NCBI GenBank assembly: GCA_016184105.1
Contig: JACPDI010000010.1
Location: 111,820 to 175,819, forward strand
Direction of reading: 5' to 3'
Origin: Acidobacteriota bacterium
GTDB lineage: Bacteria; Acidobacteriota; Vicinamibacteria; Vicinamibacterales; 2-12-FULL-66-21
Length of the DNA stretch: 64,000 nucleotides
Shown here piece by piece: positions 8,924-17,696 of the stretch. The position numbers and the translations under genes are program-made. Position 1 is the first letter of the stretch. Every line of letters begins with the position of its first letter. The notes beneath the pieces were generated by a model that worked only from the letters and a program-made list of their open reading frames with translations, made no database searches and was not told the origin of the DNA.

Positions 8924-9571
8924 TTAACGGATGGCCTTGCCGGCGATCTCCCCCGGCGAGCCCGCGACCGCCACGCCTCGCAGCTCGGCGTCGTCGAACC
9001 TGAACCCGAAGCCGTAGCGGACCAGGCACGCGCGCACGCCCGCGTTCCGCGCCGTTTCGAGGTCGATGCGCGAATCGCCGACCAGCACGGTTTCCTCCGG
9101 CGTGGAACCGAAGCGATCCATCAGGTGCAGCAGCGCGGCGGGATCGGGCTTGCGCGGCAGGGCGCTGTCGCCTCCAATCACTTCGTCGAAGAAGCGCGCG
9201 AGCTTCAGTCCCTCGAGGATGCGGAGGCTTGCGGCGCCGGGCTTGTTCGTGAGGACGGCCAGGCGCGTGCGGCCGTGCAGCGCCTGGAGCAGCTCGGGAA
9301 TCCCATCGTAGGGCGCCGTGTGATTCAGCAGCCGCGCGTCGTACAGCGCCAGGAACCGTTGCAGCGCGGCCGGCGCAAGCGCGGCTTCGACGCGGCTGGC
9401 CGCCAGCGCGCGATCGATCAGCACGCGCGCCCCTTCGCCCACCATCTCGCCGACCGCCGCCTCGCTCAGCGACGGGCGCCCCAGCTCCGCGAGCAGGGCG
9501 TTCACCGCATCCGCGAGATCCTTCCGCGAATCGACCAGCGTGCCGTCGAGATCGAAAACGGCCAGTCGCAC
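8924..9571 (-). CDS. gph: Phosphoglycolate phosphatase-like HAD hydrolase
   Basis: 215-residue HAD phosphatase of the Gph/PgpB-like subgroup with an alpha-helical cap. HAD motif I is DLDGT (Asp7 nucleophile, Asp9 acid/base), motif II LTNKPG, motif III around PRKPDP, motif IV VGDSRIDLETA. The family removes 2-phosphoglycolate, a product of DNA 3'-end repair, but closely related phosphatases act on other small phosphoesters. It starts 2 bases after the stop of the MutS-like gene on the same strand, so the two form an operon; a DNA-repair link is therefore attractive but inferred. Confidence 0.86.
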   Translation of the reverse strand: MRLAVFDLDGTLVDSRKDLADAVNALLAELGRPSLSEAAVGEMVGEGARVLIDRALAASRVEAALAPAALQRFLALYDARLLNHTAPYDGIPELLQALHGRTRLAVLTNKPGAASLRILEGLKLARFFDEVIGGDSALPRKPDPAALLHLMDRFGSTPEETVLVGDSRIDLETARNAGVRACLVRYGFGFRFDDAELRGVAVAGSPGEIAGKAIR

Positions 9572-9573
9572 GG

Positions 9574-11442
9574 CTACGAATCCGCCGGCGCGGCGTCGAT
9601 GCCGACCATCTTCATCAGCTTCAGCGCGTTTCGCGACGTCGCCACGCCGGGACGCAGCGTGTAATCGAACTGCATCGACATGCCGTCCGGCCCTTCGTGG
9701 AAGTGCTCGGTGAAGTGCACGGGCACCGCCGCCCGCCTCAGGTCATCCGCGTCGGCAAGGCTGAGGTCGTGCGAGGTCACCGCGCCGATCGCACCGGAGG
9801 TCAGCAATTGCACCAGGATCGTTCGCACCGCGATCTGGCGTTCAGCGGTGTTGGTGCCCTGGAGAATTTCATCCAGCAGGTAAAGAACTCGCGGGGCGTC
9901 CGTCTGCATTTTCCAGGGCGCGCGGGGCGCAGCGTCGCCCCTGGCCTCTGCGAGGATCATCTTGAGCCGCTTCAGCGCAGCCATGAAATACGACACCCCC
10001 TCTTCGAGCGAGTCCTGCACCCGCATGCTGGTCTGGACGGCCAGGCGCGGCAGGCGCATCGCGGCGGCGCACACCGGCGCGCCCGCCTGTGCGAGGACGA
10101 CGTTGACGCCAATCGCCCGCAGGAGTGTGCTCTTGCCGGACATGTTGGAGCCGGTGACGAACAGGAACGTGCCCGGCGGGCCGACGCGCACGTCGTTGGC
10201 CACGCGCACGCGCTCGTCGATCAGCGGGTGCCCGAGCGCCCGGGCGTCGAGCAGCGCGTCGGCGCCCAGGTCCGCCAACTCCGGCATCGCCCAAGCTGGA
10301 TTGTCGTGACGCAGTCCGGCGAAGCCTGACAGCGCCTCGAGCTCGCCAATCGCATCGAACCAGTCGCGGACCCGGCTGCCGGCGGTCGCCTGCCAGCGTT
10401 CCACGGCGAAGAGCACGTGGAAATCCCACAACGTCAGCGCATTCAGGGGAAAGTGCACGAGCGTCGTCAGCCGGATGTCGGCAAGCTCCATCAGACGTTG
10501 CAAGCGGCGCATCGCCGTGTCGGCGCCCAGCGTCCGCGCGCGAAGGGCCCGCAGCAGGGGTGAGGTGAATTCCCGTCGGCAGACCACCTCGAACATCACG
10601 GCTTCCTGGCCGGGCGCGGCATTGCGGGCGAACGCGTGGTCGAAGGTCCGTTCGATACGGCGCGCCAGCACGAACCACAAGACCACGTTCGGGATGACCG
10701 GCAGAAGCCAAAGAGGCTCGCTCGTGAGGCCGGCGGCATGCGCCAGGGCCAGGCCCGTGGCAATCGCGCCGAGCAGGCGCGTCAGCCAGGCCAGCCAGGG
10801 GCGCGAGATCAGCCAGGGTCTTCCTTCCGACCAGGCGAAGAAGCGTTCGAGCGTCGCCGCGTCCGCGGCGGCTCCGCGCCGGGCGAGCGTCGCCCGCGCC
10901 AGCAGTTCCTGGCGAAAGTCGAGCAACGGCGCCAGTTCCGCCACCGCCTGCTGTCGATCGAGGATCGCGGCCGGCTCGGCGGGCGCGAGCAGCCACGCCT
11001 CCAGCGTCCTCACGCCCTGCGGCGTTCCCGCGGCGAGGCACAGATTAATGAGCGACGCGCGCCCGGCGACATCCAGATCCTGGGCGTAAGGGTGGGCATC
11101 TGAAACCGGACCACCCGCTGGCGGGAAGTCGGTCCAGACCCGTCGCACCCGTGCGGCCTGCCGCCGGTTGATCGAGGCGAGGACCTCCTCGCGCTGCAGC
11201 CGGTCTTCGATCCGGTTGTGGACGGCCACGAGGCCGGCAAAGGCCGCCGCGAGGCTGGCGGCGGCAATGAAGAGGGTCGTGCGCAGGGGATCGCCGGAGT
11301 TGAGGGCGGCCACGAGCGCGACCGCGCCGCCCACGAACGCGGCGAGCCGCGCGCGCGAGAGCGCCAGCGACCGCCGCTGTTCGGCGCCGGCCTGCCGCCG
11401 GAACGACGCTTCGCGCGCCTCGTACAGCGCCTCGACTGCCAT
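9574..11442 (-). CDS. Membrane-attached MutS-like ATPase
   Basis: About 622 residues if started at the ATG at 11442. Two hydrophobic segments (about 32-47 and 56-74) near the N-terminus suggest a membrane hairpin. A MutS core/clamp-like helical region is followed by the MutS ABC ATPase: Walker A GSNMSGKSTLLRA (about residue 435), Walker B YLLDEILQGTNTAER (about 520), then TSHDLSLAD and the C-terminal block SRNALKLMKMVGI. It lacks the mismatch-recognition domain of MutS1 and the Smr domain of MutS2, so it belongs to a shorter, poorly characterised MutS branch. Upstream in-frame starts at 11487 and 11502 exist but lie in the operator array. No clear ribosome-binding site is seen for any of them. 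Downstream gph is 2 bases away. Confidence 0.85.
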   Translation of the reverse strand: MAVEALYEAREASFRRQAGAEQRRSLALSRARLAAFVGGAVALVAALNSGDPLRTTLFIAAASLAAAFAGLVAVHNRIEDRLQREEVLASINRRQAARVRRVWTDFPPAGGPVSDAHPYAQDLDVAGRASLINLCLAAGTPQGVRTLEAWLLAPAEPAAILDRQQAVAELAPLLDFRQELLARATLARRGAAADAATLERFFAWSEGRPWLISRPWLAWLTRLLGAIATGLALAHAAGLTSEPLWLLPVIPNVVLWFVLARRIERTFDHAFARNAAPGQEAVMFEVVCRREFTSPLLRALRARTLGADTAMRRLQRLMELADIRLTTLVHFPLNALTLWDFHVLFAVERWQATAGSRVRDWFDAIGELEALSGFAGLRHDNPAWAMPELADLGADALLDARALGHPLIDERVRVANDVRVGPPGTFLFVTGSNMSGKSTLLRAIGVNVVLAQAGAPVCAAAMRLPRLAVQTSMRVQDSLEEGVSYFMAALKRLKMILAEARGDAAPRAPWKMQTDAPRVLYLLDEILQGTNTAERQIAVRTILVQLLTSGAIGAVTSHDLSLADADDLRRAAVPVHFTEHFHEGPDGMSMQFDYTLRPGVATSRNALKLMKMVGIDAAPADS

Positions 11443-11467
11443 CGGAGGAACTTTACCATTTTCATAT

Positions 11468-11506
11468 TGACCAATAAACATGGTCATGTGACCATATGTC
11501 ATGGTC
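11468..11506. promoter_or_regulatory. Array of TGACCAT half-sites between divergent genes
   Basis: Alternating half-sites lie between the minus-strand MutS-like gene and the plus-strand regulator: TGACCA (11468-11473), ATGGTCA-TG-TGACCAT (11480-11495, a perfect palindrome with 7-base arms) and ATGGTC (11501-11506), which also pairs with GACCAT at 11490-11495. The last half-site covers the start codon of the regulator gene. This is what an autoregulatory winged-helix operator would look like, and it could control both divergent genes. Confidence 0.6.
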
Positions 11507-11815
11507 GTTTCTTCTCCGTTTGGGTCCGTGGCGCGGACGCGCGCGCTGCTCGCGCTCTCGCTGATGACTGAAACCTACCCGCGCCAGCTCGCGCGCGTGC
11601 TCGACGCGCCGCTCTTCTCGATCCAGAAGGCGCTCGCCTCGCTCGAGCGGGACGGCCTCGTCGCCAGCCGGGTGCTCGGTCGTACCCGTCTCTATGGCCT
11701 CAACTCCCGCTACCTCGCGTCGCGCGAGCTGCGGGAGTACCTCGAACGGCTCGCGGGGCGGGAGTTCGACCTCCGGCGGACAATCGCGCAAACGCGCGCG
11801 GGGCCGTCCCGCTGA
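11501..11815 (+). CDS. Small winged-helix transcriptional regulator
   Basis: 104-residue protein made of one winged-helix DNA-binding domain: SVARTRALLAL, then the recognition-helix region LARVLDAPLFSIQKALASL, and the wing GLVASRVLGRTRLYGLNSR. The pattern resembles short ArsR/MarR-like or ORC1-type winged helices; no ligand-binding domain is present. It is divergent from the MutS-like gene, with a half-site array at its start. The ATG at 11501 is used since PFGSVARTR is a common N-terminus in such proteins; a GTG further in is the alternative. Confidence 0.75.
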   Translation: MVVSSPFGSVARTRALLALSLMTETYPRQLARVLDAPLFSIQKALASLERDGLVASRVLGRTRLYGLNSRYLASRELREYLERLAGREFDLRRTIAQTRAGPSR

Positions 11816-11901
11816 CGATCGCCCCCGTCGCTGTTCCGGGGGCCCCGCGCCCCACGCGGTCGCAACTCCTGCGATACACTCTCGCGCATCGAGGAGCCAG
11901 C

Positions 11902-14900
11902 ATGAACCTCCGTCATCCGGCCCGTTTTGCCGCTGCCTTTCTTCTTTGCTTACTGTCCTCTGCTGCCTGGCTCGCCCTGGCCTCCGCGCAGGCGCCGGCG
12001 CCGGCGGCAGGCGCTGCCGCAAAGGTCTCCGAATGGCGCGAGATGCGCTGGCGCAACATCGGCCCGCACCGCGGCGGGCGCGGCAAATCCGCCGTGGGCA
12101 TTCCCGACCAGCCCAACGTTTTCTATGTCGGCTTCCACAACGGCGGCGTCTGGAAGACGACCGACTACGGGCGCACCTGGGTTCCGCTCTTCGACGACCA
12201 GCCCAGCGGATCGATCGGCGCGATCGCAATTGCGCCTTCGGATCCCAACGTCATCTATGTCGGCAGCGGCGAAGGGCTGCAGCGTCCCGACCTGGCGACA
12301 GGCGACGGCATCTACCGCTCGAACGACGGCGGGAAGACGTGGACGCACTACGGCCTCCGCGACGCGCAGCAGATCCCGCAGATCGCCGTCGATCCGCAGA
12401 ACCCCGACCGCCTGTACGTTGCCGCGCTCGGCCACCCCTACGGCGCGAACGACGAGCGCGGCGTGTTCCGTTCCACCGATGGCGGCAGAAGCTTCGAGAG
12501 GGTTCTCTACAAAGGACCGGACATCGGCGCTGCCGACGTCGCCCTCGATCCGCGCAACCCGTCGATCGTCTACGCCGCGCTGTGGGAAGCACGGCAGGGG
12601 CCGTGGGAGAACGCGGCGTTCGCCGGCCCGGGCAGCGGGCTCTTCAAGTCCACCGACGGTGGCACGACGTGGAGCCAGGTCGGCAAGGGGCTGCCGGCCG
12701 GAGAGGAAGGGCTCGGGCGAATCGGTCTTGGCATTTGCGACGCGGATCCGAACCGCATCTACGCGATCGTGGCGTCACCGGCGAGCATGGGCGGGCTCTA
12801 CCACTCGGCCGATGCCGGCGCCAGCTTCGCGCGCGTCAACAGCGATCCGCGCATCTGGAGCCGGGAAGGAGACTTTCACGAGATCAAGCCGGACCCGACC
12901 AACTGCAACACGGTCTACGTCGCGAACGTCGCCTCGTGGAAATCCGTTGACGGCGGGAAGACGTTCATGGACTTCCGCGGCGCGCCGGGAGGCGACGACT
13001 ACCACCGCATCTGGATCAACCCCAGGAACCCGAAGATCATCATCCAGATCGCGGACCAGGGGGCGATCGTCACGGTCAACGGCGGCCAGACGTGGAGCTC
13101 GTGGTACAACCAGCCCACCGCGCAGTTCTACCACGTGAACACGGACAACGCGTTCCCCTACCGCGTGTGCGGCGGCCAGCAGGAGAGCGGGTCCGCGTGC
13201 GTCTCTTCGCGGGGCGAGGATGGCCAGATCACGTTCCGCGAGTGGCACCCGGTCGGGGTCGAGGAATACGGCTATGCCGTTCCGGACCCGCTCGATCCCG
13301 ACATCGTCTACGGCGGGAAGATCACCCGCTACGAGCGCCGCACCGGCCAGGTGCAGAACATCTCGCCGAAGCCGATCCGCGACGCACGTTATCGCGTCGT
13401 CCGCACCATGCCGGTGGCGTTTTCTCCCGTGGACAACAAGACGCTGTTCTTCGCGTCGAACACCGTCTGGAAGACGCTGAACGGCGGCCGGAGCTGGACC
13501 GAAATCAGCCCGGACCTTTCGCGCCCCACGTGGGAGGTGCCGGAGAACGTGGGCAAGTACCGCGGGACGGAGGCCGCGAAGCCCTCGCAGCGCGGCGTGG
13601 TCTACGCGCTTGCGCCCTCGCCGCTCCGGATCGGCACGCTCTGGGCGGGCACCGACGACGGGCTGATTCACGTGACGCGCGACGGCGGCGCGACATGGAC
13701 GGACGTGACGCCGAACGACCTCAAGCCGTGGGCGAAAGTGTCCATCATGGACGCGTCGCACTTCGACGTGAACACGGCGTACGCGGCGATCAACACGTTC
13801 CGCCTCGACGATCTGCGCCCGCACATCTACCGCACAAAGGACGGCGGGAAGACCTGGACGCACATCACCAACGGCATCCCGGACGGCGGGATCGTCAACG
13901 TGGTGCGGGAGGACCCGAAGCAGCGCGGGCTGCTCTACGCGGGCACCGAGCAGGCGGTATACGTCTCGCTCGACGCTGGCGAGAGCTGGCAGTCGCTTCG
14001 CCTGAACATGCCCGCCACCTCCATCCGCGATCTCGTCATCAAAGACGACGACATCGTCGTCGCGACGCACGGGCGGTCTTTCTGGATCCTCGATGACGTG
14101 ACTCCGCTGCGGCAGGCGGCGTCTGGTGTGGGGCGGACCTTCACGTCCACCGTTCTCTTCACCCCGCAAGACGCCTGGCGGGTCCGCTGGAACAAGAACA
14201 CCGACACGCCGCTCCCGCCCGACGAGCCCGCGGGCCAGAACCCGCCGGATGGCGCCATCATCAATTACTGGCTGCCGTCCGATGCGAAGTCAACGACGCT
14301 CGAGATCCTCGACGCCGCAGGGAAGCTGGTCCGGAGGTACGACTCAGCCGCGTCCGGCGTCGCGTCGGCGTTCAGTCCGTCCGGAGAGGGCGCCGCCACG
14401 CTCGATCCTGCCTCGGTCGGCGCCATTCCCCACCCGGAGAACGGCGAAGAGATTGCCGTCGCGAACAGCCAGCACCGCCCCGAGAACGACTACTTCAAAT
14501 TCGGCCAGGCCGCTCCGCCGCCCGAGGGGCAGAGCGCCTGGAACTTCCCCCGCTACTGGATTCGTCCCGGCCACGAGCTGAAGGCGACGCGGGGGTTTCA
14601 CCGCTTCGTGTGGGACCTGCACTACGCGCCGCCGAAGGTGTTCGGCTTCTCGTTCCCGATCGCCGCGACCTATCTCGACACCCCGCCGCAGCCGCAGGGC
14701 CCGTGGGCGCCGCCCGGGAGCTACACGGTGAGGCTCACGGTTGATGGCGTGACGACGACGCGATCGCTGATCGTGAAGATGGACCCGCGCGTGAAGACGC
14801 CGGCGGCGGGACTGCAGCAGCAGTTCACGCTGTCCATGCAGCTGTACGACGCAATCGGCAGGACGTACGACGAGATCGTGAAGCGCGATCCCCAGGCCGC

Positions 14901-15057
14901 CACGCGCCTGACGCAGCTCCGCCAACTGCACCAGCAGATGCTGTCCCTCTACGACACGATCCAGGACGTCGATGTGGCGCCCACCGAGCAGGTGGTCGCT
15001 GCTGCATCGCAGCAGCTAGGCCGGTTGTCGCGGCTTCGGTCACGACCCCCTGCCTGA
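11902..15057 (+). CDS. Secreted sortilin/Asp-box beta-propeller protein
   Basis: 1051-residue exported protein with a signal peptide (residues 1 to about 29, ending ASA). The body (about 40-740) consists of many Asp-box/BNR repeats of the form S-x-DGG-x-TW, for example STDGGTTWSQ and RTKDGGKTWTHI, as in VPS10/sortilin and exo-alpha-sialidase-like propellers. The C-terminal 300 residues form a separate region with a beta-sandwich-like segment and a helical tail (LQQQFTLSMQLYDAIGRTY). Proteins of this make-up are often annotated as glycosyl hydrolases in Acidobacteriota and Bacteroidota, but no catalytic residues can be assigned. A GAGGAG ribosome-binding site lies 8-9 bases before the ATG. Gene expression appears monocistronic. 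Confidence 0.85.
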   Translation: MNLRHPARFAAAFLLCLLSSAAWLALASAQAPAPAAGAAAKVSEWREMRWRNIGPHRGGRGKSAVGIPDQPNVFYVGFHNGGVWKTTDYGRTWVPLFDDQPSGSIGAIAIAPSDPNVIYVGSGEGLQRPDLATGDGIYRSNDGGKTWTHYGLRDAQQIPQIAVDPQNPDRLYVAALGHPYGANDERGVFRSTDGGRSFERVLYKGPDIGAADVALDPRNPSIVYAALWEARQGPWENAAFAGPGSGLFKSTDGGTTWSQVGKGLPAGEEGLGRIGLGICDADPNRIYAIVASPASMGGLYHSADAGASFARVNSDPRIWSREGDFHEIKPDPTNCNTVYVANVASWKSVDGGKTFMDFRGAPGGDDYHRIWINPRNPKIIIQIADQGAIVTVNGGQTWSSWYNQPTAQFYHVNTDNAFPYRVCGGQQESGSACVSSRGEDGQITFREWHPVGVEEYGYAVPDPLDPDIVYGGKITRYERRTGQVQNISPKPIRDARYRVVRTMPVAFSPVDNKTLFFASNTVWKTLNGGRSWTEISPDLSRPTWEVPENVGKYRGTEAAKPSQRGVVYALAPSPLRIGTLWAGTDDGLIHVTRDGGATWTDVTPNDLKPWAKVSIMDASHFDVNTAYAAINTFRLDDLRPHIYRTKDGGKTWTHITNGIPDGGIVNVVREDPKQRGLLYAGTEQAVYVSLDAGESWQSLRLNMPATSIRDLVIKDDDIVVATHGRSFWILDDVTPLRQAASGVGRTFTSTVLFTPQDAWRVRWNKNTDTPLPPDEPAGQNPPDGAIINYWLPSDAKSTTLEILDAAGKLVRRYDSAASGVASAFSPSGEGAATLDPASVGAIPHPENGEEIAVANSQHRPENDYFKFGQAAPPPEGQSAWNFPRYWIRPGHELKATRGFHRFVWDLHYAPPKVFGFSFPIAATYLDTPPQPQGPWAPPGSYTVRLTVDGVTTTRSLIVKMDPRVKTPAAGLQQQFTLSMQLYDAIGRTYDEIVKRDPQAATRLTQLRQLHQQMLSLYDTIQDVDVAPTEQVVAAASQQLGRLSRLRSRPPA

Positions 15058-15132
15058 GTCCGATCGCCCGCCGGTCGCAGAGGTCGCATTGGCGCGCCGT
15101 GACGCATCGCGTCCTGCGGCTGCAGTCTAGCC

Positions 15133-15152
15133 CGCGGACCTGAAGGTCCGCG
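15133..15152. repeat. GCGGACC/GGTCCGC intergenic hairpin, copy 1
   Basis: CGCGGACC-TGAA-GGTCCGCG is a perfect hairpin between two convergent genes. It is the reverse-orientation relative of the hairpins at 23703-23725 and 34887-34911. It may act as a bidirectional terminator, but no T tract follows. Confidence 0.55.
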
Positions 15153-15185
15153 CCACAGGTGAAGGCCCGCGTGGCCTCTTACCTT

Positions 15186-15560
15186 TTACCTCTTGACTTC
15201 CAACTCCCGCTCTTCCCTCCTGTGCTCCGCGACCGTGAACGCCGCGTCGGTGCGCGCCGGATCCACCTTGCCGTTGAACACCGCGCCGTCCTCGAGCGCG
15301 AAGCGCGGCGCGGCGATTTCCGCCCGCACGCTCGCGCCGCGGCGCAGCCGCACGACCTCTTTCGCCACCAGGCGTCCGACCGAGCGTCCGTTGACGACGA
15401 TGCTGCGCGCGAGCACGGCGCCGTCGACGTTCGCCCCTTCCTCGAGCGTGACCTCGTACTCTCCCGCGAACACGTCGCCTTTGATCGTCCCCGCGATCGC
15501 GAGCGGCTCGTCCGAACGCACGGAGCCTGAGATAGCGATCCCTTTTCCAATGTTGGTCAT
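15186..15560 (-). CDS. Bactofilin (polymer-forming cytoskeletal protein)
   Basis: 124-residue protein of the bactofilin family. The central region is a repetitive right-handed beta-helix: SGSVRSDEPLAIAGTIKGD, EEGANVDGAVLARSIVVNG and GASVRAEIAAPRFALEDGAV show the regular spacing of glycine and hydrophobic residues. Bactofilins form filaments on the inner side of the membrane and help place cell-wall enzymes. The ATG at 15560 gives the usual short N-terminus MTNIGKGIAISG; an upstream in-frame ATG would add ten residues with no similarity. Confidence 0.85.
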   Translation of the reverse strand: MTNIGKGIAISGSVRSDEPLAIAGTIKGDVFAGEYEVTLEEGANVDGAVLARSIVVNGRSVGRLVAKEVVRLRRGASVRAEIAAPRFALEDGAVFNGKVDPARTDAAFTVAEHRREERELEVKR

Positions 15561-15630
15561 GCGCGCAGTGTAGGACGACAACGCCCTCACTGCAGCTCAG
15601 CAGAACAGTTTTTCCAGGATTTCGATGGGA

Positions 15631-16140
15631 TCAGCGGCGGGCGGCCGCGATCGCGAACGGCCCGGCGAGCTTCAGCGCGGCGCGCCATTCCTCGCGTCGT
15701 CCGTCCCAGCGCACGGCCTGGATGCCAAAGACCACTCTGTCTGCGTCGCCAAGATCGAGCCGAGCGAACGTCGCGCGATACTCACCCGAGGAGTGCTTCG
15801 GGATCCGCTCGTCCACGAGAGCCATGCCGACGTCGATGACGCCGCCGAGCCAGTCCAGCGTCGCGGCGGTGACGACGATCTGCGTCGCGTGGTCGTTGTC
15901 GTCGTTCCGCAGAGTGAAGACGACAACGATGCCGGCGGGCGTCTCCTCGGCGCGCGCCGTCTGGATGACGAGAGGGCAACCGCTGTCGGTCACCAGGGAA
16001 ATCTTCGAGACGCTGGTTGCCGGTGCGGCGTACACGGTCGCGATGGAGAAGAGAAAAGCTGCAGCCGCGCACGCGAACACGCGCCGCAGCGTGTTCCGTC
16101 TGGTGGAGGAGGAGTCCCGGTCGTGCGCGGCTGACAGCAT
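15631..16140 (-). CDS. Hypothetical secreted protein
   Basis: I do not recognise the family. From the ATG at 16140 the protein has 169 residues with a basic N-terminus and hydrophobic stretch (FACAAAAFLFSIATVYAAP) that looks like a signal peptide, followed by a domain of alternating beta-strand-like segments (GIVVVFTLRNDDNDHATQIV) that suggests a small immunoglobulin-like fold. The frame extends 45 codons further upstream, but that part is arginine-rich and low in similarity to any export signal, so it was left out. It lies between bactofilin and the winged-helix/HicB gene on the same strand. Confidence 0.6.
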   Translation of the reverse strand: MLSAAHDRDSSSTRRNTLRRVFACAAAAFLFSIATVYAAPATSVSKISLVTDSGCPLVIQTARAEETPAGIVVVFTLRNDDNDHATQIVVTAATLDWLGGVIDVGMALVDERIPKHSSGEYRATFARLDLGDADRVVFGIQAVRWDGRREEWRAALKLAGPFAIAAARR

Positions 16141-16330
16141 GGCGCACACAGAGGACGCAAACGCCGCGCCCAACCGCCGGGGTCGACCGACGCGCCCATA
16201 ACGCGTTGCTTGTCTGTCACTTGGACGCGGCAAGGCACAGGCATCCAGCTCCTGGACGGCTGAAACCGCTAACAATTGTGCCGGTTCAGAACAGTTGAAG
16301 AACCGTTTTTGTGTGATACCCGAATCGCCT

Positions 16331-16870
16331 TCAGCGACGAGATCCTCGCGAGAGGCTGAACTCGAAAGAGACGATCACGCGCGGAGAGCGGGTGAGGCCG
16401 AACTTCGAGGCGTCGTCCATGCCAAGCCGGCGCTCCAGAGCGAGCCGCAGTCCCGCCACGACTTCGTCGATCGTCCGCCCCTGCGCGACGACCGGCATTT
16501 CCAGGCATTCGGCGACATACCAGCCAATGTCGCGCGAGATCACGGCGTGCGCGGTATCGCGGACGGGGCGCGGCATTTCGCCGGCGACGATGTGCTTGCG
16601 CGGGCGCGGGTCGGGAGCGGACGGGGGCGCGACGGACCTGTATGGCGGCAGCACCTCGTAAGTTCCGCGCGCGAGCCTGCGGAAGTACGGCCACCGATGC
16701 GAGTGGTTGGCGGGCGCGTTTACGCACAGCCGGCTCGTGACGTGAGTGCGAATGGTGCTTGGCCGCAGGTACGGCAGCGCGCGGACCACTTCGGCCGGCC
16801 GGAACTCCCACGATCCGCGCTCGGCGCAAATGGTTGCAACCGCAGAGAGTATGGTCTGGTGGACCGTCAC
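16331..16870 (-). CDS. Winged-helix/HicB-like fusion protein
   Basis: 179 residues in two parts. Residues 1 to about 75 look like a DUF7669-type winged helix (PAEVVRALPYLRPSTIRTHV, then an HRWPYFRRLARGTYEVL wing). Residues about 105-150 resemble a HicB antitoxin fold: AVISRDIGWYVAECLEM followed by QGRTIDEVVAGLRLALE. HicB normally pairs with the small HicA ribonuclease; no hicA is visible on either side. It may be an orphan antitoxin-derived regulator. An AT-rich promoter-like region lies directly upstream. Confidence 0.65.
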   Translation of the reverse strand: MTVHQTILSAVATICAERGSWEFRPAEVVRALPYLRPSTIRTHVTSRLCVNAPANHSHRWPYFRRLARGTYEVLPPYRSVAPPSAPDPRPRKHIVAGEMPRPVRDTAHAVISRDIGWYVAECLEMPVVAQGRTIDEVVAGLRLALERRLGMDDASKFGLTRSPRVIVSFEFSLSRGSRR

Positions 16871-16973
16871 GAAGCTATATTACACTTGTATATATAATTA
16901 AACACGGGTAAATACATCGCCTCGGAACGCCTATTGCTCAAAACGTGTTCTAGGAGGTAGATCAGCGTTCGCC
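16871..16973. promoter_or_regulatory. AT-rich divergent promoter region
   Basis: The spacer between the minus-strand winged-helix/HicB gene and the plus-strand PHP gene has an AT-rich core (about 16871-16910, with TATATATAA) and must carry at least one promoter. Near its right end AGGAGGTAG (16952-16960) is a strong ribosome-binding site 13 bases before the GTG start of the PHP gene. Confidence 0.5.
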
Positions 16974-17696
16974 GTGCTCAAAGTGGACCTTCACCTACAC
17001 ACAAACGACGACCCGATCGATGACGTCCGGCACTCCGCTGGGGAGCTGGTCGATCGCGCCGCGGCCGATCGCTTCTCGGCGCTGGCGATCACGCTTCACG
17101 ATCGGCAGTTGCGCGACCCCTCGCTGGCCGACTACGCCCGCGAGCGCGGCGTGATCATTCTTCCGGGCGTCGAGCGCACGATCGGGGGACGGCACGTGCT
17201 CCTTATCAACTTTCCACAGCATGCGGAGGACGTGCAGACGTTCGACGATGTCCGGCGGCTGAAGGCGGCGGGAAACGGCCTCGTGATCGCGCCGCACCCG
17301 TTCTTCCCGGAGGCGTCGTGCCTGCAGGGCCTGATGGACGAGCATGCCGACTTGTTCGACGCGGTGGAGTGGACCTACTTCTGGCGTCCTGGCGTCAACT
17401 TCAACGCCAGGGCGGAACGGTGGGCTCGCGAACGCGGGAAGCCGCTCGTGGGCAACTCGGACCTTCACGACCTGCGGCAGCTCGGACGGACGCACTCACT
17501 GGTCGCCGCGGAGCCATGCGCCGACGCCATCTGCGAGGCGATTCGCGAGGGGCGCGTCTCGCTTCGGACGCAGCCCGTCCCTGCGCTCGAACTGGCCAGC
17601 GTGCTCGGCGGCATGCTGTGGCGCGGCCGGAACGGGCGCGCGAAAAACGCCGATCGGCTCAGCGAACCAGCTTCAGGTCTCCAGCCATCAGCTTGA
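16974..17696 (+). CDS. PHP-domain metal-dependent phosphoesterase
   Basis: 240-residue PHP-fold protein. The metal-binding motifs are DLHLHTNDD near the N-terminus, ALAITLHD, LPGVERT, IAPHPFF and the C-terminal GNSDLHDL. These match stand-alone PHP phosphoesterases related to TrpH/YciV, not the polymerase-associated form. The substrate is unknown. The GTG at 16974 follows a strong Shine-Dalgarno sequence. The 3' end runs 38 bases over the tail of the opposite-strand adhesin remnant. Confidence 0.85.
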   Translation: MLKVDLHLHTNDDPIDDVRHSAGELVDRAAADRFSALAITLHDRQLRDPSLADYARERGVIILPGVERTIGGRHVLLINFPQHAEDVQTFDDVRRLKAAGNGLVIAPHPFFPEASCLQGLMDEHADLFDAVEWTYFWRPGVNFNARAERWARERGKPLVGNSDLHDLRQLGRTHSLVAAEPCADAICEAIREGRVSLRTQPVPALELASVLGGMLWRGRNGRAKNADRLSEPASGLQPSA

